A stretch of DNA of 64,000 nt from Brassica napus. Taxonomy: Eukaryota; Streptophyta; Magnoliopsida; Brassicales; Brassicaceae. Below, one piece after another: positions 35,381 through 48,428 of the stretch (position 1 is its first letter; each line of letters starts with the position of its first letter). The notes under the pieces are model-generated. The model saw nothing but the letters and a program-made list of their open reading frames with translations, did not search any database and was not told the DNA's origin. The DNA is taken from contig NC_063450.1 of assembly GCF_020379485.1 (NCBI RefSeq), forward strand, positions 49,566,681 through 49,630,680, read 5' to 3'. The translations under genes were made by a program, and so were the position numbers.

Positions 35381-36136
35381 CCCGTAAGCAGTGTTTTTAA
35401 AACCGGACCGGCTAGAGAACCGGAAATTTTTGGGTCATGGGTTATTATGGTTCGACCGGGTCTGATCCATGTTCGATCGGGTTTACTTAGATTAAACTAA
35501 ATTTAATGATATTTCATAAATAATATGCATTTTTTTTTAAAATAGATCATATCAAATAAAATGTTTAAATAGTCATAATTTATAGAAAAACTTAAAAATA
35601 ATAATTAAAATCTAAAATCAATATGAAAAGCACATTTAAACTTTATTCGCAGATCTTATCACTCTACATCTTCATCACCTTTTAAAAAAAATTATATACA
35701 CATTAGGTAAAGTTATATTTTGAAATACAAATTTCAGAAACGAAAATGTATCAATTATTTAAAGTCTTCAAAACAAGTGATCATGAAATAAAAATTTTAA
35801 AAAAGTAGGAAGTAGACAAAAACAATATCTTGACGTGAATATTAAACTTTGTGAATCTTGTAATTTATGAGTTGTAGAGAAGACAAAAAAAAAAGACGAG
35901 AGCCGATATTTTATTAATCTTTGATAAATCCTATTTTTACTTAAAAAGAAAAAAAAATTGTTTCATTAACAAAGTTTTGGCTTATATACGAACCAGGCTT
36001 TGGCCGGTTCATTGGGTCGCCCGTTTTCGGGTTTTTGATGGTTCGATAGTGGTTTTTAACTGGTTCGATTTTAGTTGGATTTTAACATTAACCCAACCCG
36101 TATTATTTTCTAACGTTTAAAAACACTGCCCGTAAG
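35381..36136. mobile_element. hAT MITE, family CAGTGTTTTTAAAACC, copy 1
   Basis: Element 35389-36128 (740 bp) between 8-bp duplications CCCGTAAG (35381-35388 and 36129-36136). Left end CAGTGTTTTTAAAACCGGAC; the right end reverse-complements to CAGTGTTTTTAAACG. Sub-terminal regions contain many GGTTCGA/CCGG motifs. Non-coding. Confidence 0.85.
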
Positions 36137-38241
36137 CATATTACTTATACGGGTTGTATGAAATTGTAAAACATCCCTATCGTATTTATTTATTTATTTA
36201 TTTATTTGTTTGTTAAGTGTGTTTTCTTGTATATATGTTCATTCGTGAGAAATGCATGTGAACTTTCTCTTTTGGCAAGTTTTCCGTCGTGATCATTGGC
36301 TGAATCCTAATAAAACTTATAAGGACGTTTTTTTTACTAGAGTTATAAGGAAGTTAATAACTTATATGCCTTAAAATATGGCATTGGATGTTTGGAAGAC
36401 ATGATGAACACTGAATTATTGAAAAATGATTGATCACTAATAATTAATAACCAAGCTAATTAGCAAACAAATTAAATAAAATTATCGGTGACCGTGTTCC
36501 AAGGGAGAGGAAGAGCGAGCCAGCACTCAGTTTTGCAAGCCTCACGTGCGTAAACCTTCTTGCAAGATTCTTCTCATATGCGTTTCTACATGCCACTTCC
36601 ACACATTGCCTCTCCTACCGTTTTTATATTCGCAGCTTCAACTACACGCTGTCTCTCTCGCATCAACCTTTTTTCTTTTGTTTTGGTAAACCATTTGAGT
36701 ATTATTATTAACCTTGATTTAACTTCTTTTTTTCTTTCCAACCCGTGTTTTTACTAGTGCATAAAATATAGTTCGAATATCATCATTTATAATATTTTTG
36801 TTTTGTTTTGTCAAGCTTCTAATAATTCATTACCCTCATTATATAAGCTTAGAGTCTATACGTACGTTTTGTTAATTTTATTAAATGATGACTTCGCAGA
36901 CGTTATATATCCATTTAAGTATTTGACTAATCATTTGTAACTTACGCAATTAGCTTAACGGCACTTGAATAATGTATGTTTACAATTTCACTAATATTCA
37001 TCACAGCATTTTCCTATTTTCAGAAACTTTCAGCCCTATTATTTTTAAGATACACTACTTTTTTTTTTTGATCAAACAAGATACACTACTTATTTTCTTG
37101 TAAACGAGTAATATTACATTTCACTATTCATAACTTTTTTCACTATAAAATATTTTTTCCGGTACTCCCAAGACCGGCGTTTATTCCGAGATTGATAGTG
37201 GGAAAACTATTAACTGCACAGACATTGAGAAAATACGATTATTTTGTTTAAATGAGGATTAGTAAAATAAGGACGGAATAATGAGTTGATGAGTGACACT
37301 AAGTGAGTCAAACCTTAGGCCTTTTGACCGTTAATATTTGCCTACGAGGACAATATATTCCGTTTTTAATTTGGTTATCTTCATTTGTATTCGGCTTTTT
37401 GCTATGCAAAAATAAGCGTTGGTAACTGATTAGGGCTTTTAATTAAAATTAATATAGTCATGGAAAATAGGAAACAAAAATCATTTATCTATATTCAAAT
37501 CAGAGACTGGCAGCTATTTAATTAATTTGAATACTAAATATATAATTAGGTTTGACCCAAATGTCTTCATATATTATTCATCAATACACTAACAGAAATA
37601 AATTTTAAAATGATAATTACAGAAAGCCACATGATAGCTTTCTATATATATATAATAACAAATAACCCGTATCAAAAGTTGATAATTTTCCCCATTAAAC
37701 CAGTGATATGCTTTAATATCCGTTGAATAACTTTCTCCAATTTTAGCAAAATCTAAAAATAAAACTTTTGCTGCTTGGAAAGAAATTTGAAAATTGATAA
37801 GTATTAAACCTAAGTTTAGAAAGAAATAGTTTATGCCTTATTATAAAGTATCCTCTTATTTAATGGTAGATTTCTATAATATTAATTTAGATGTTGATGT
37901 ATTTGGTTGTAACATATGTGCAAGTAATTATAACAAAATCTCTTGCTATTTAATTATGAACTTTGAAAATAGAAGTAATTTCTTCTGTTTTGCAGTATTT
38001 CTGTGGTGTCTATTTTAAAGTAATGTAAATTCTGTTAAACCTGTATTTTGAGATTTTTAAACAAGAATGCATATTAAAACAAATAAATAAATAAATAAAA
38101 TACTCCACTAGACCTACCACTGGGAAATAAATTAAAAACAGGGAGAAGGTACAAAGGAATGATAATTAAATTCTTTTACCGATCCTTCTGATGAAAAAGT
38201 TGATATATCTACTTTTTTCACCTCATCAATCAAAAGCTGAC
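36137..38241. other. Non-coding intergenic stretch upstream of the dehydrogenase gene
   Basis: AT-rich, with a (TATT)n microsatellite at 36183-36206 and an (AAAT)n run near 38082-38099. A less AT-rich patch at 36480-36680 contains a CACGTG G-box (36543) but no ORF I recognise. Confidence 0.5.
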
Positions 38242-38494
38242 TATAAATAACACACATTACTGCTTCATCTCTCTCTCTCTCTCTCTCTCATACCTCTCCC
38301 TATATCTATCTCCCTTGCCAGGCGGCGTTTTTCTTACAAGAACCTGACAAGAGAAGAAGAAACAGAGAGAGAGTTTTGCTTATTTTACCGTTCTACCCTC
38401 ACAACTGAAAACAGCAAATACGGTTTATTTTTTTCTTCTTGTGTGCCTTTCAAGAGAAAAAAAAAACAAGACTGTTCGTCCTCGCAGAGAACAA
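38242..38494 (+). promoter_or_regulatory. Promoter core and CT-rich 5' UTR of the dehydrogenase gene
   Basis: TATAAATA at 38242-38249 lies about 250 bases upstream of the start codon. It is followed by a (CT)n run (38268-38291), a common plant leader element. A poly-A run just before the ATG (38456-38466) is also in the leader. Confidence 0.65.
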
Positions 38495-40975
38495 ATGATC
38501 GAGACTGGAAGGTACCTTATCGGTGTCGCCGGTGCTAGCGGCTTCGGCTCGAAGTCCACCGCCGATGAGGTAACGGAGAACTGTGACCTTCGTTCCACAA
38601 CAGCCATAATCACCGGTGAGTTTCTTCTTCATATTTTTCAGTTTATTCCTCTGAAACGAGTTTTCCGGTGAGTCGTGATTATTTTTCTCATTTGGTGAAG
38701 GTGCGACGTCGGGGATCGGAGCGGAGACGGCGAGAGTGCTGGCCAAACGAGGAGCGAGGCTTGTTTTCCCGGCGAGGAACGTGAAAGCGGCGGAAGAAGC
38801 TAAAGGAAGGATCGTATCTGAGTTTCCTGAGGCGGAGATCGTCGTCATGGAGCTTGATCTCAGCTCTATCTCCTCCGTGCGGGGCTTCGTCGCCGGGTTC
38901 GAATCTCTCCATCTACCTCTTAATCTTCTCATGTAAGTCAAATTCTTCTTAAACCAATTTACGTTTTAATGTTCTTGAAATTTACGTTTATGAATTTCAT
39001 ATTTTTATGTGTATAATTGCATTAATTAATGACGTATTATAAACATGTTTAATTTCGTTTATGTTGCGTTTGCTTATCTTTTTCTCAGAAAATCAAATCA
39101 ATCCTTTTCAAAAAAGTTTAAATCAAGTTATATGCATGTATATAAATTTATACACACATGTACGTGCGGATATTACTGGGAATTTATGTGAACAGAACAT
39201 ACTTAATACTGTATCAGTTCTTAATTTTTATTTGTATAAGATTTGATTTAAATACTATCTTCTCTGATATATATATATTTTAAATGTCCAATCAGAAACA
39301 ACGCAGGCAGATTAGCACATGAACATGCAATATCCGAAGACGGGATCGAGATGACATTTGCCACTAATTATCTAGGTAATCTTTTCTTAAAATGATTCCC
39401 ACAGTCTATGACAGATCTTAATTACCTAATAATATACTACTATTTTTTTAATTGCCTTCTTAATCAATAATCATAACAATCTTTTAAAAATTTATTGTCA
39501 GGCCATTTTCTATTGACGAATCTGCTACTGAAGAAGATGATTCAAACGGCAGAGGAAACAGGAGTTCAAGGGAGGATTGTTAACGTTACATCCGGCATTC
39601 ACGGCTGGTTTTCTGGCGATTTGATCGAATATCTCCGGCAGATATCCCAACCAAAGTGGTAATAAGATTAACATTTTTCAGAAACTGAAAAGTGAATGCA
39701 ACATATCTACCATTCATATTAGGGTCCAATAGCTATAAGCCTATAACTCTAAATGAAGAGTAGGATTGGTGTTCTTGAGAGGTGGAAAAAATTGTCTGAG
39801 GGAATTTACTTTTGTTTTCACTGATGAGTGACAGTAAGGTGATAGGAGGGTAATAAATGGGAAAGGGAAAGTAAAATGTTTTGACATTTTGAAATGTTAG
39901 TAACAATTTTCTTTGGTTTGGGTTAATGTGTGTGGATGATCGATTAGTCAATTCGATGCGACACGTGCGTATGCTCTCTCGAAGCTTGCCAACGTTTTGC
40001 ATACCAAGGAGCTCTCTTCTAGACTCCAGGTCTCTTTCTCTCCTTATTCTCTCACTTATTTACATTCTCCAATTTATTACTCCCCGGAAATTTATTATTC
40101 CAACAAAAATAACCCAAAAGCATTACGGTAGAAATTAATAATGTGTCATAATAATGGTCCAGTTTCTGTAAAAAAGGATTTATTGATTTTTTTCTGAGTG
40201 TAAATGAAGGGTGAAAGGTATGGATGGAGAGGGACAACACGAAACCTAGATAACTAGGGTTTGTATTCTAACCAATTATATGAAAATAGTTAGTTAAGCT
40301 TGACTTTTCAGTTTTGAACATAGTTAGCTTTAAGACAATCATGTGGGTCTTTAAGATAAAGTGATTAAGTTTTACTTTATAAAAAGAGGATTTAATGGAA
40401 AACATATACATGTATGCAGAAAATTGGAGCAAACGTGACGGTAAACTGCGTACACCCAGGGGTTGTAAAAACCCGGTTAACAAGAGACCGGGAAGGCTTA
40501 TTGACAGGTTGGTTTATCTTAAATTTGTTTTGTTTCCACTGAGATATTTGTTTATCTTAAACAAATACTATTAATCATGACAATTATGATTCTTAATCAT
40601 GTCTATATGATTTCCCTTTTGTCTTTTTTTCCTACTCAGATCTCGTCTTCTTCCTGACTTCCAAGCTCCTGAAGACCGTCCCTCAAGTAATAACTCTTTT
40701 CTAATCATCCTTTAAGTTTGTTAATCATTTTGGATTATTGGATTTATGTGCTTACTTTTGTTTTAATTTTGGCATGGGATTAGGCAGCAGCAACGACGTG
40801 TTACGTGGCAACAAATCCAAGGTTGATGAACGTATCGGGAAAGTACTTTACGGATTGCAATGAAACCACACCATCTGGACTCGGATCCAACTCCTCCGAA
40901 GCTACCAAGCTATGGGCTGCGTCTGAGATTCTGGTAACTCAACATTCCAAGACCGGGTTCGACCCACTTAGCTAA
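38495..40975 (+). CDS. Short-chain dehydrogenase/reductase, TIC32-like, eight exons
   Basis: Exons: 38495-38615, 38701-38932, 39296-39375, 39502-39658, 39948-40029, 40420-40507, 40640-40686, 40784-40975. All are GT/AG and in phase, giving 332 residues plus TAA. Residues 1-33 are a short extension. The Rossmann fold starts with AIITGATSGIG (TGxxxGIG cofactor motif at 40-47). Then come the ARN/K region for NADP(H) preference (FPARN), LDLSS, NNAG and NVTSG with the catalytic serine. The catalytic YALSK tetrad motif (Y-x3-K) lies in the exon beginning 39948, and VHPGVVKT follows. It resembles the WWOX/TIC32/retinol-dehydrogenase-like SDR group; the substrate is unknown. Its place after TRE1 fits AT4G24050. 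No defect is seen. Confidence 0.94.
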
Positions 40976-43900
40976 AGAAAACATTAGTAACTTATATACC
41001 CCTAGGAAAAATATATACACACATCTAAGTAGCTGAGAACACAAACATATTATGAAGTTTAGTTAAATCCCCCGAAGTTATACTGTATTCAAGAGTCTTA
41101 TAAACAAAACATAGATGATTTATACAACTAGTGTTCTATTTCTATAGTACTAATGCGAAGCAGATGTACATTTATATCTTTGTTTATACTAATTATTTAT
41201 ATATAATAATAAATTTTAGTTTTCGTTTTCATATTTCTTCATTGATCAATAAAGGAGGAAGAGATTAAGTACATACGATGTAAAGCTCAACTTGGACTAT
41301 TATACTAAACTTAGAATATTAAAAGTTTTAAGTGGGAAATCATAATGTCAATCATTGAGTTTCGAAAGTGCTCCGAAGTTGTGCTCTTTTGATAATTCTT
41401 GTGATTAACTCATTTGGACTGATGCAAGAAATCTTTCTATCTCTCTCGCTTTCTTAGTAATTTTTTTCTTAAATAATTTTTTTGACATTGACTATCCATA
41501 TGTACATGTGAGGTTATTAAAAAAAGAAGTCCTGGCTTTCCATCACTGTTTTGGAATTACGTGTTGTGCTATTTGGATGTTGATTTTATAATAATGCGTA
41601 TTGCACTTTGCATTGATTACTTAGCCTTTTTGCTTTTTATCTTTAAATCTATAGTATAAAGTAAGTTGTGAAGAATAGAGGAAACTGTTTATGTTTTCAA
41701 AATGCAGTATGTAAAATTAAATTAAGTTGAACTGATATTATGTCTTTCTGCAAATGTTCATATAAAATGAATAAGCGGAAACGGTATGGCAAAAATGCAA
41801 AATGGATATGGTCGAAGAAAACAAGATGTAAAGGGGAAAGGAAAAGATAGATGGGAATCGGTTAGATAGGACCATATAAAATGGCGCATGATAATACTTT
41901 ACGCATGGGTCTCTTCTCTTTTCTTTTTCATTTTTTTTTTTAAAGAGAGAGAGACCCTACTAACATGCGCCAGGGGTTTTCACTTCTTGAAAAGAAACTC
42001 TCGTGCGCCACCATAATGCTTCCGTCCTTACAGATTTTAATCATTACACGAGAAAAAGAAAAGAAAAGAGAAAGACGGTTGGTGCAAAGAAGATGGCTTA
42101 AAACTTAAACGAGCAACACCAACAGAGCGGGTGCACAAAAACATACTTAAGTCAGTTTCAAGATCACTTTAGTTTAGTGTTGTAGTAATCTAGCTAGCAT
42201 GCAAGGTGTAACGCAAAATAGTTCACAAGTGCGAGACATGAATAAACTAACAGCTTAGATTATTACCTTACCAACAGCTTAGAATTATTATTGAAAGAAA
42301 GAAAAAGAGACCAATTACGGTTGAACCACTCTTAATGGACCTATATCATATTTGGAGAATGTACTAATTATAGAATAAAGAAAGCCCAAATGTATTTAGA
42401 GATCCATAATAAGTTAATAACACTTCTTGGCAAACTGTGATGTTTAATATTAACAGAAGGTTGGAATAGTCTATTATGGGCTTTGGGTCTGTTTTAAGTC
42501 TTCTCCAAGCCCAAGAGTATCTTTTATAAAAGGTGTGTGGATTCATTTCCTCTGTTTATGAATTTAAAAAAGAGTGAAAAACGCCCTACAGAAAAATCTA
42601 CTCGTGAAAGTATTATTCTTTTCTTCATTACCACATTGCACGAAGTAGAATCATGCGCCAATAAGCAATTTACCGATTAATAATACTAGCAAGAGAATAT
42701 AAACTCAACTAAATTCAAACTGATAAAAAGGTAGAATGTACAAGTACAAAACTTGTGTACCTCCGCATTTAAAGTGTCTTGTTTTTTCGTGTGTGGTCAA
42801 AGTGTCTTGTTTATAAAGAAGTACGCTATAGTCGCGACGACCATGAGTTCTAGAAGGGAACATATAGAAAAACATATAAAGGTTTTCTTGATACCGAGTT
42901 GAAAACCTGTTGATGTCACAAAGACTTGCTTTTGTATGTTGAGCTCTTTAACAACATGCAACATGCAAAATTACAAGGCGTAGCTAGCTCCAACTATTCG
43001 AGAAGAAGATATATAAAGTATATATGTTGGTAAAAAGTTGGTCTGTTGTTCATTTTGATGGCAAGTTGTTCATAAGGTGCGGTTTTGTCCACACGCACTG
43101 ACATGGACCGCAGCTTCGAAGATGCTTATCCACGCACTATGTAGGACCCGTATGTAAATCCAACGGCTCAGATTCGGTGGACCTTTTCTTTGGCGAGAAT
43201 TATCAGACAAGGCACGCGCATGAGGAAACGTGGGACCCTAGCTTCACCGGCCACAAACCGTTCATTATTAGTACTCGGTCAACTCAGGCTACAACACTTG
43301 CCATCATCTCAGACGTCCGGTATGGCGTCTATGATTAACTGCTTTACCGTCAAAATCATCATCATTTTGGTTGAACATTTTATCAATTACTCTCAAATTT
43401 TCATTTTAACAGCAAAACTGAGGAACAAGATTTAGTTGAGCAATTTCCATGCGTTTTGTGCTTGATATTATTAAATTTTATATTCTATAAAATACAATGT
43501 GTATTTGGTAAAGTTCATTGGTGATAAGAAGATGAGTCAGATGATATTCAGGGATCGTGCACGTGGAGTGAAGGAAATTAGGAGCTCCTGAGCTGTTCTA
43601 TACACTAAGATAGCTCACGTGGCGATGATACATAGGCCATGTTTAATCAGGGACCCAGACTAATCGAACACACCGTCATTTTTACGTTCCTTTGGGAAAT
43701 TCTTGAGTAGATACTAACCACCCAATGAAATCAGCATAACGTGCGATACAGGTAATTACAGCCTAATTGGAATCTTAACTCTTAAGACACACGTGAAAGA
43801 CGGATAAGTTTATGAATGAATATAGATAACTTTTTTTAATCTGAGGGCATGTGGACCATCAAGGACGTTTTTGGTTCTCTCTTCTTAACCTTTTAGACAT

Positions 43901-44497
43901 AATGTTTGTATAAGTGCCAAGAAATATCTTATATGAAAATGTGTTCATTTTGTTTTTATTGGATTAAGAATAAAAGAGGTCAATGGATGGTCAACTTATT
44001 AGGTACTTGAAGTTTAATTCCTCCGTACAGATATGATACTAAAGTATTATATCGTGAAAATTGTAAACTTTATATAGCAACTTATTAATTTTTCTTTTGT
44101 TTGATAATTGTTTTATAAAGACTCTAATAACATAGTTAAAAAGAGTGAAGATATCTCTGTGCATAAGATTTGTCTTCAAAAAGATAAAATAAAAGTATTG
44201 ATTTTACGTTCAGCTATGCGATGATGTAGCATATATACTAGTTGTATTGATGCGTTGTACTCGTAGGCTGTAACTGGAAATAGATTTTATGAATGCTCTG
44301 AATGAAAGGAACTAGAAAAAATGGAACGTCAATGTTGGAATGGCAGCAGTTATGGAATTACATAAATTGGAATGAGTAACTGCAGGAAACCATTTTTGTA
44401 ACATAAATGGTAACATTTTAAAGGAAAGGAATGGAATGACATTAACTATAGCTTTAATTAAATTACTACATATTCTCATTATACTAATTAAATGTAT
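40976..44497. other. 3' UTR and long non-coding stretch
   Basis: No gene is supported. Two items stand out: an inverted repeat at 41883-41971 (GGCGCATG/CATGCGCC outside, GGGTCTCTT/AGAGAGAGACCC inside), and 43080-43800, which is less AT-rich and has several ACGTG cores (near 43560, 43617, 43790). The latter looks like a regulatory region rather than coding DNA. Confidence 0.5.
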
Positions 44498-44925
44498 CTT
44501 ACAGTCGGTGTTTTTAAAACCGGACCGACCGATAGTTGAACCAGGTTCGACCATGAACCGGTAGTCGGGTTGGGTCTAAAATTGGTTCAACCATAAACCG
44601 GTTACATAGCCGGATTGGATCTCAAGATTATTAAATTGATAAAAATCACTTAAACTATCAAAAATCTATAAATCATCCATTTAAACATAAAACTAGTTTA
44701 TATTTATATTGTTTTATGTTTGAAATTCATTTATACTTTAAGTATATATCATATATACTAACATTACTTTTAGATTTATGTACTAAAAACATATTAAACC
44801 ATATTATTGAACAAGGTTTGACCATATTATTGAACCAGGTTTGATCCGGTCGAACCATATTGAACCGTGATCCAAAAATTATCCGGTTCAGCTTCCGGTC
44901 CGGTTTTAAAAACAATGCTTACAGT
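44498..44925. mobile_element. hAT MITE, family CAGTGTTTTTAAAACC, copy 2
   Basis: Element 44506-44917 (412 bp) between 8-bp duplications CTTACAGT (44498-44505 and 44918-44925). Left end CGGTGTTTTTAAAACCGGAC; the right end reverse-complements to CATTGTTTTTAAAACCGGAC. Same terminal family as the copy at 35389-36128, but shorter. Confidence 0.85.
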
Positions 44926-45767
44926 AAAATAAAGGCTCATTAAATTTAATAAACAATGATAAAAAGGAAGCAAAAATATTTATTTAAACTTTAGTTTGAT
45001 ACTAACATTTTTATTAGTGAAATCTAGCGCTGGGATGCGTATAGTTTTGCAAGTTTGATCACTACGAAGTTTTTAAATAAGAAAATATGTTTTTTTTGTA
45101 AAAAAAAAAAAAAAAAAAAAATATGTTTGATATATTTTAGTTTAAGATTGTAACAAATAATACTCTATGAGAATTTTCAATTTAAAATCTTAACAAATCT
45201 AGCATGTGACTGCAAATAAATAATTATTATCTAAACATAATTAAAAATATCTGATTTTGTTCCATTCCACTCCATTCACGTAACTTTTTTCTTCTGAATG
45301 ATTTACTACTACGTTCCTTTTGTTTCCATTTATCCCATAGGAATTATTGGAATGTGATTGTTTTTTAGTTCCATGTAACTGGTGATTTTATTTTGGAATC
45401 AAACGGAATGACCCATTCCACATATTCCAATTCCAAATTTTGTTGATCCAGTTACGGCCGTAATATGCTATGTAATGCTCCATATATAATTGGCAGACGT
45501 TCATGCAACAGTAGTTTTAATCGACAACTAGGGGAAGTATTAGTGCTTTAGCATTCAAGAATATCACAAGCTCAACTTTATTTGAGGTAAAAAAAACTTT
45601 ATTTGAGGTTGGATGTGATTTACGATTAAATGTACAGAAGTTTCAATATTTATAATTAAAAAACAAGTGCTACGTATGTCAATGAATGGTCTAATTATAA
45701 AGTATAGCATGCTGCATATGTACAGAAGGTTCGGCATTTGTAAAAAACTAGTGTTAAATAATTTGGT
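44926..45767. other. Non-coding intergenic stretch
   Basis: AT-rich, with a poly-A run at 45100-45120. No gene recognised. Confidence 0.5.
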
Positions 45768-46113
45768 AACTACATTAATAACCCAGTTTACAAACAATGG
45801 ATTGAATCTCCTGTTTCATCATCCTCACCGTGAAACATCGCTCCACCTTCCTTCTCTTTGCAAACTAATGACGGGAAATCTATTTTTCCCAGCATATTTC
45901 AATTTGGGCCCTAGGGCTTTCAAAAAAAAAAAAAACAACACATGAGTTCCAATTTGTGATTTTATGTTTTATTTCTCTGTATGGGTTGTACTGGCATTTG
46001 CCATTCAAAACACTAGTCTATTGGGTTTGTATTTTTCTTATTTTTCTTTAGTTTTAATGAATACCCAGTTTACAAAAAAAAAAAAAAAAAAAAAAAAAAA
46101 CTACATTAATAAC
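45768..46113 (+). mobile_element. Short poly-A retroinsertion (5'-truncated LINE tail or SINE)
   Basis: The repeat AACTACATTAATAAC at 45768-45782 and 46099-46113 flanks a 316-bp insert ending in about 28 A. Its last part (CTATTGGGTTTGTATTTTT, then TTTAATGAATACCC) looks like a LINE 3' UTR. No pol III boxes are seen, so a truncated LINE is more likely than a SINE. Confidence 0.75.
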
Positions 46114-47895
46114 AAATAATTTTTGTCTCAATGATTGGTTTAATTATAAAGTAACAAATAATTCAGTTTCATATTTGATTTTATCGACCTTATTAAAATT
46201 ACATTTAACCTATATGTTAAGTAATTTGGTAATTATATAAACATACAGGTAACATTACCAAAATACACATATGTTTTATTCAATCCTAAATATTTCACAT
46301 ATCAAAATATCATTTTTTGTGAAAATATCATTTTTATCAACATGTATCAGTGTTACAAAAAAATTATATCAACATATATGAAAATATTTAATATAAATAA
46401 CCACATTCTGGATACTTATACGTCTATTAATTATTTTATTGATAAAAAAATATTGCAGAACTTTTATTGCCTGATAACTTTTTTTTTGTCTGATAACTTT
46501 CGAAAACCATAATAACGAAATTTTTAGGTAAAGAAAAATAATTTAGGTAAAGAACCCATATGGCCGTATTCTGTCTTTTTATGAAAACTATCTACTTCTG
46601 AGGTCAGGCATTAAAATCAACGGAAGAATTTTTTTTATTCGAAAATAAGCATAATTGAAATCGCTGTGGACGTTAAGAACTTAAGACTTAAATATTCATT
46701 TATTTTAAATATCCAATACCTAACTAATGACCAACAATTCAACCTGACTAGGATTTTCAGATTTGAAAATTCTCTTGAACTGACGAACAACAAGTTTAAT
46801 ATATTACACAATTAGAAATTGATAGTGTACGTTGTAACAAACACTAAACACATAGTCAGCATATTTCCAAAAGCAGGAGAACGATATGTTGCATGTCGAA
46901 CAGGATTGATATATATGTTCATAACTTGTTTAATGAGGGCTACTTAACGCGTTGAATGAATACACAACATATTAAGAAAAAAAAACACTTTACGAAAAAA
47001 ACTGGTTATTAATTTGTACGTTACATGTTAACTAGATGGAATCCGGTATAAATCCCGTAGCAAAATAAGTAATTTCTATAACTACAAAATTCTTAAATAA
47101 TAAACTAGTTATGCAATTGTTTAGAAAGTAATAACATATTAAAAACAATCATAATTAGGTAGCTCGCATAGACGTAAACATTTTATAATTTATACATTAC
47201 TAATTAAGTGATTATAATGATAATTTTTTTTTAATGTTTCCATTTGAAATTTTCTACTATTATAATTTTTTTGAAAATTCATCTATATGCTATAATCATC
47301 ATTAATAATTTAGTCTTAGAAATAGCTCAATATTATCTTTCAATTATAAAAAAATTAATAATTTTACTTGATTACTATTTAGTTATGTGTTTACACAATA
47401 TATAGGAATTGTCATTTTTATTTTAAAATATATTTTTAGATTTTCAATAATTTTTATTATTATTAATTTTAATTACTTATAGTATCAAAAAAATTGATTT
47501 GTTTTTATTTTTAACCAATTTATATATTTTATTCGTAATTGATATAAATGATATTAACCATTTTAACTTTTACTTTTTTAGATTTTAGGTGTTTTGTCCG
47601 CGCACGTGGACATAAACATTTTTTATATTTTTTAACCAGTTTTTATTTATATTTTCATTTGAACATTCTTACTTATAATTTTTGTTTGAAAATTTCCTTC
47701 TACATTCTATTTATTATTAATAGATAAATCTTAAAAATCACTCATATTTAGTTATGTGTTTTCTGTTTTTTAATTTTTGTATTAAAATATTTTTTTTATA
47801 TCAACACAGTATATATACATATTATTTTTTGATTAAAACGTTTAATTAATGAGTCTCAAGAGAAAACTAAAACAAGGTTACTAAATTTAATGTTT
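46114..47895. other. Non-coding intergenic stretch
   Basis: Very AT-rich. A diverged Helitron-like or other repeat may be present (CGCGCACGTGGAC near 47599) but I cannot define ends. Confidence 0.4.
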
Positions 47896-48051
47896 GATAA
47901 TCGGAGTGCTATATTTGTCGTCACGCAGCAACAATGATTTCATGACAAATATAGCACTCTGATTATCTTCTTTTTTTTGGGGTAGTTTTAGCAAAAAAAA
48001 AAGAGATAATCGGAGTGCTATATCATGAAATCATTGTTGCTGCGTGACGAC
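47896..48051. repeat. Mosaic inverted repeat
   Basis: 47896-47919 and 47944-47967 are inverted copies of GATAATCGGAGTGCTATATT plus 4 bases. The segment between them (CGTCACGCAGCAACAATGAT...) reappears in inverted order at 48024-48051, directly behind a second forward copy of the outer sequence (48005-48023). It is therefore a palindrome plus a partly inverted third copy within 156 bases. Confidence 0.8.
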
Positions 48052-48106
48052 ATATGGGGGTGTAAATTATGCTTAATGTTTATTTCTGTTTGGACTTTGA
48101 ATATGC

Positions 48107-48422
48107 TTAATGTTCAGGGCCTGCTCATTAGGGGGACGAGCGGTGTGACCATCCCGACTTCAAATCTGTGTATCTCCGTATAATAATAATTAAAGAGTCT
48201 AATTTTTTTATAAATCTATATTTTTATATATAAAATCTTTTAAATATAATAAATAAAATTCAAAAGTGTCAAAAATTATTTGATATGTATATAGTTTTAT
48301 TTTCATTACAAAATATTACTGATTAAATTTAAAAATATTTTAAACAATATATGCATTTAAATTTATAGGGTAAACAATTTTTTTATGGTATTTAATAGTG
48401 TTGAGCCAGCCCTGTTAATGTT
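48107..48422. mobile_element. Small hAT-type element (300 bp)
   Basis: Element 48115-48414 between 8-bp duplications TTAATGTT (48107-48114 and 48415-48422). Ends CAGGGCCTGCTCATTAGG and, reverse-complemented, CAGGGCTGGCTCAACACT form an inverted repeat. The interior is AT-rich and non-coding. Confidence 0.82.
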
Positions 48423-48428
48423 CAAGCT

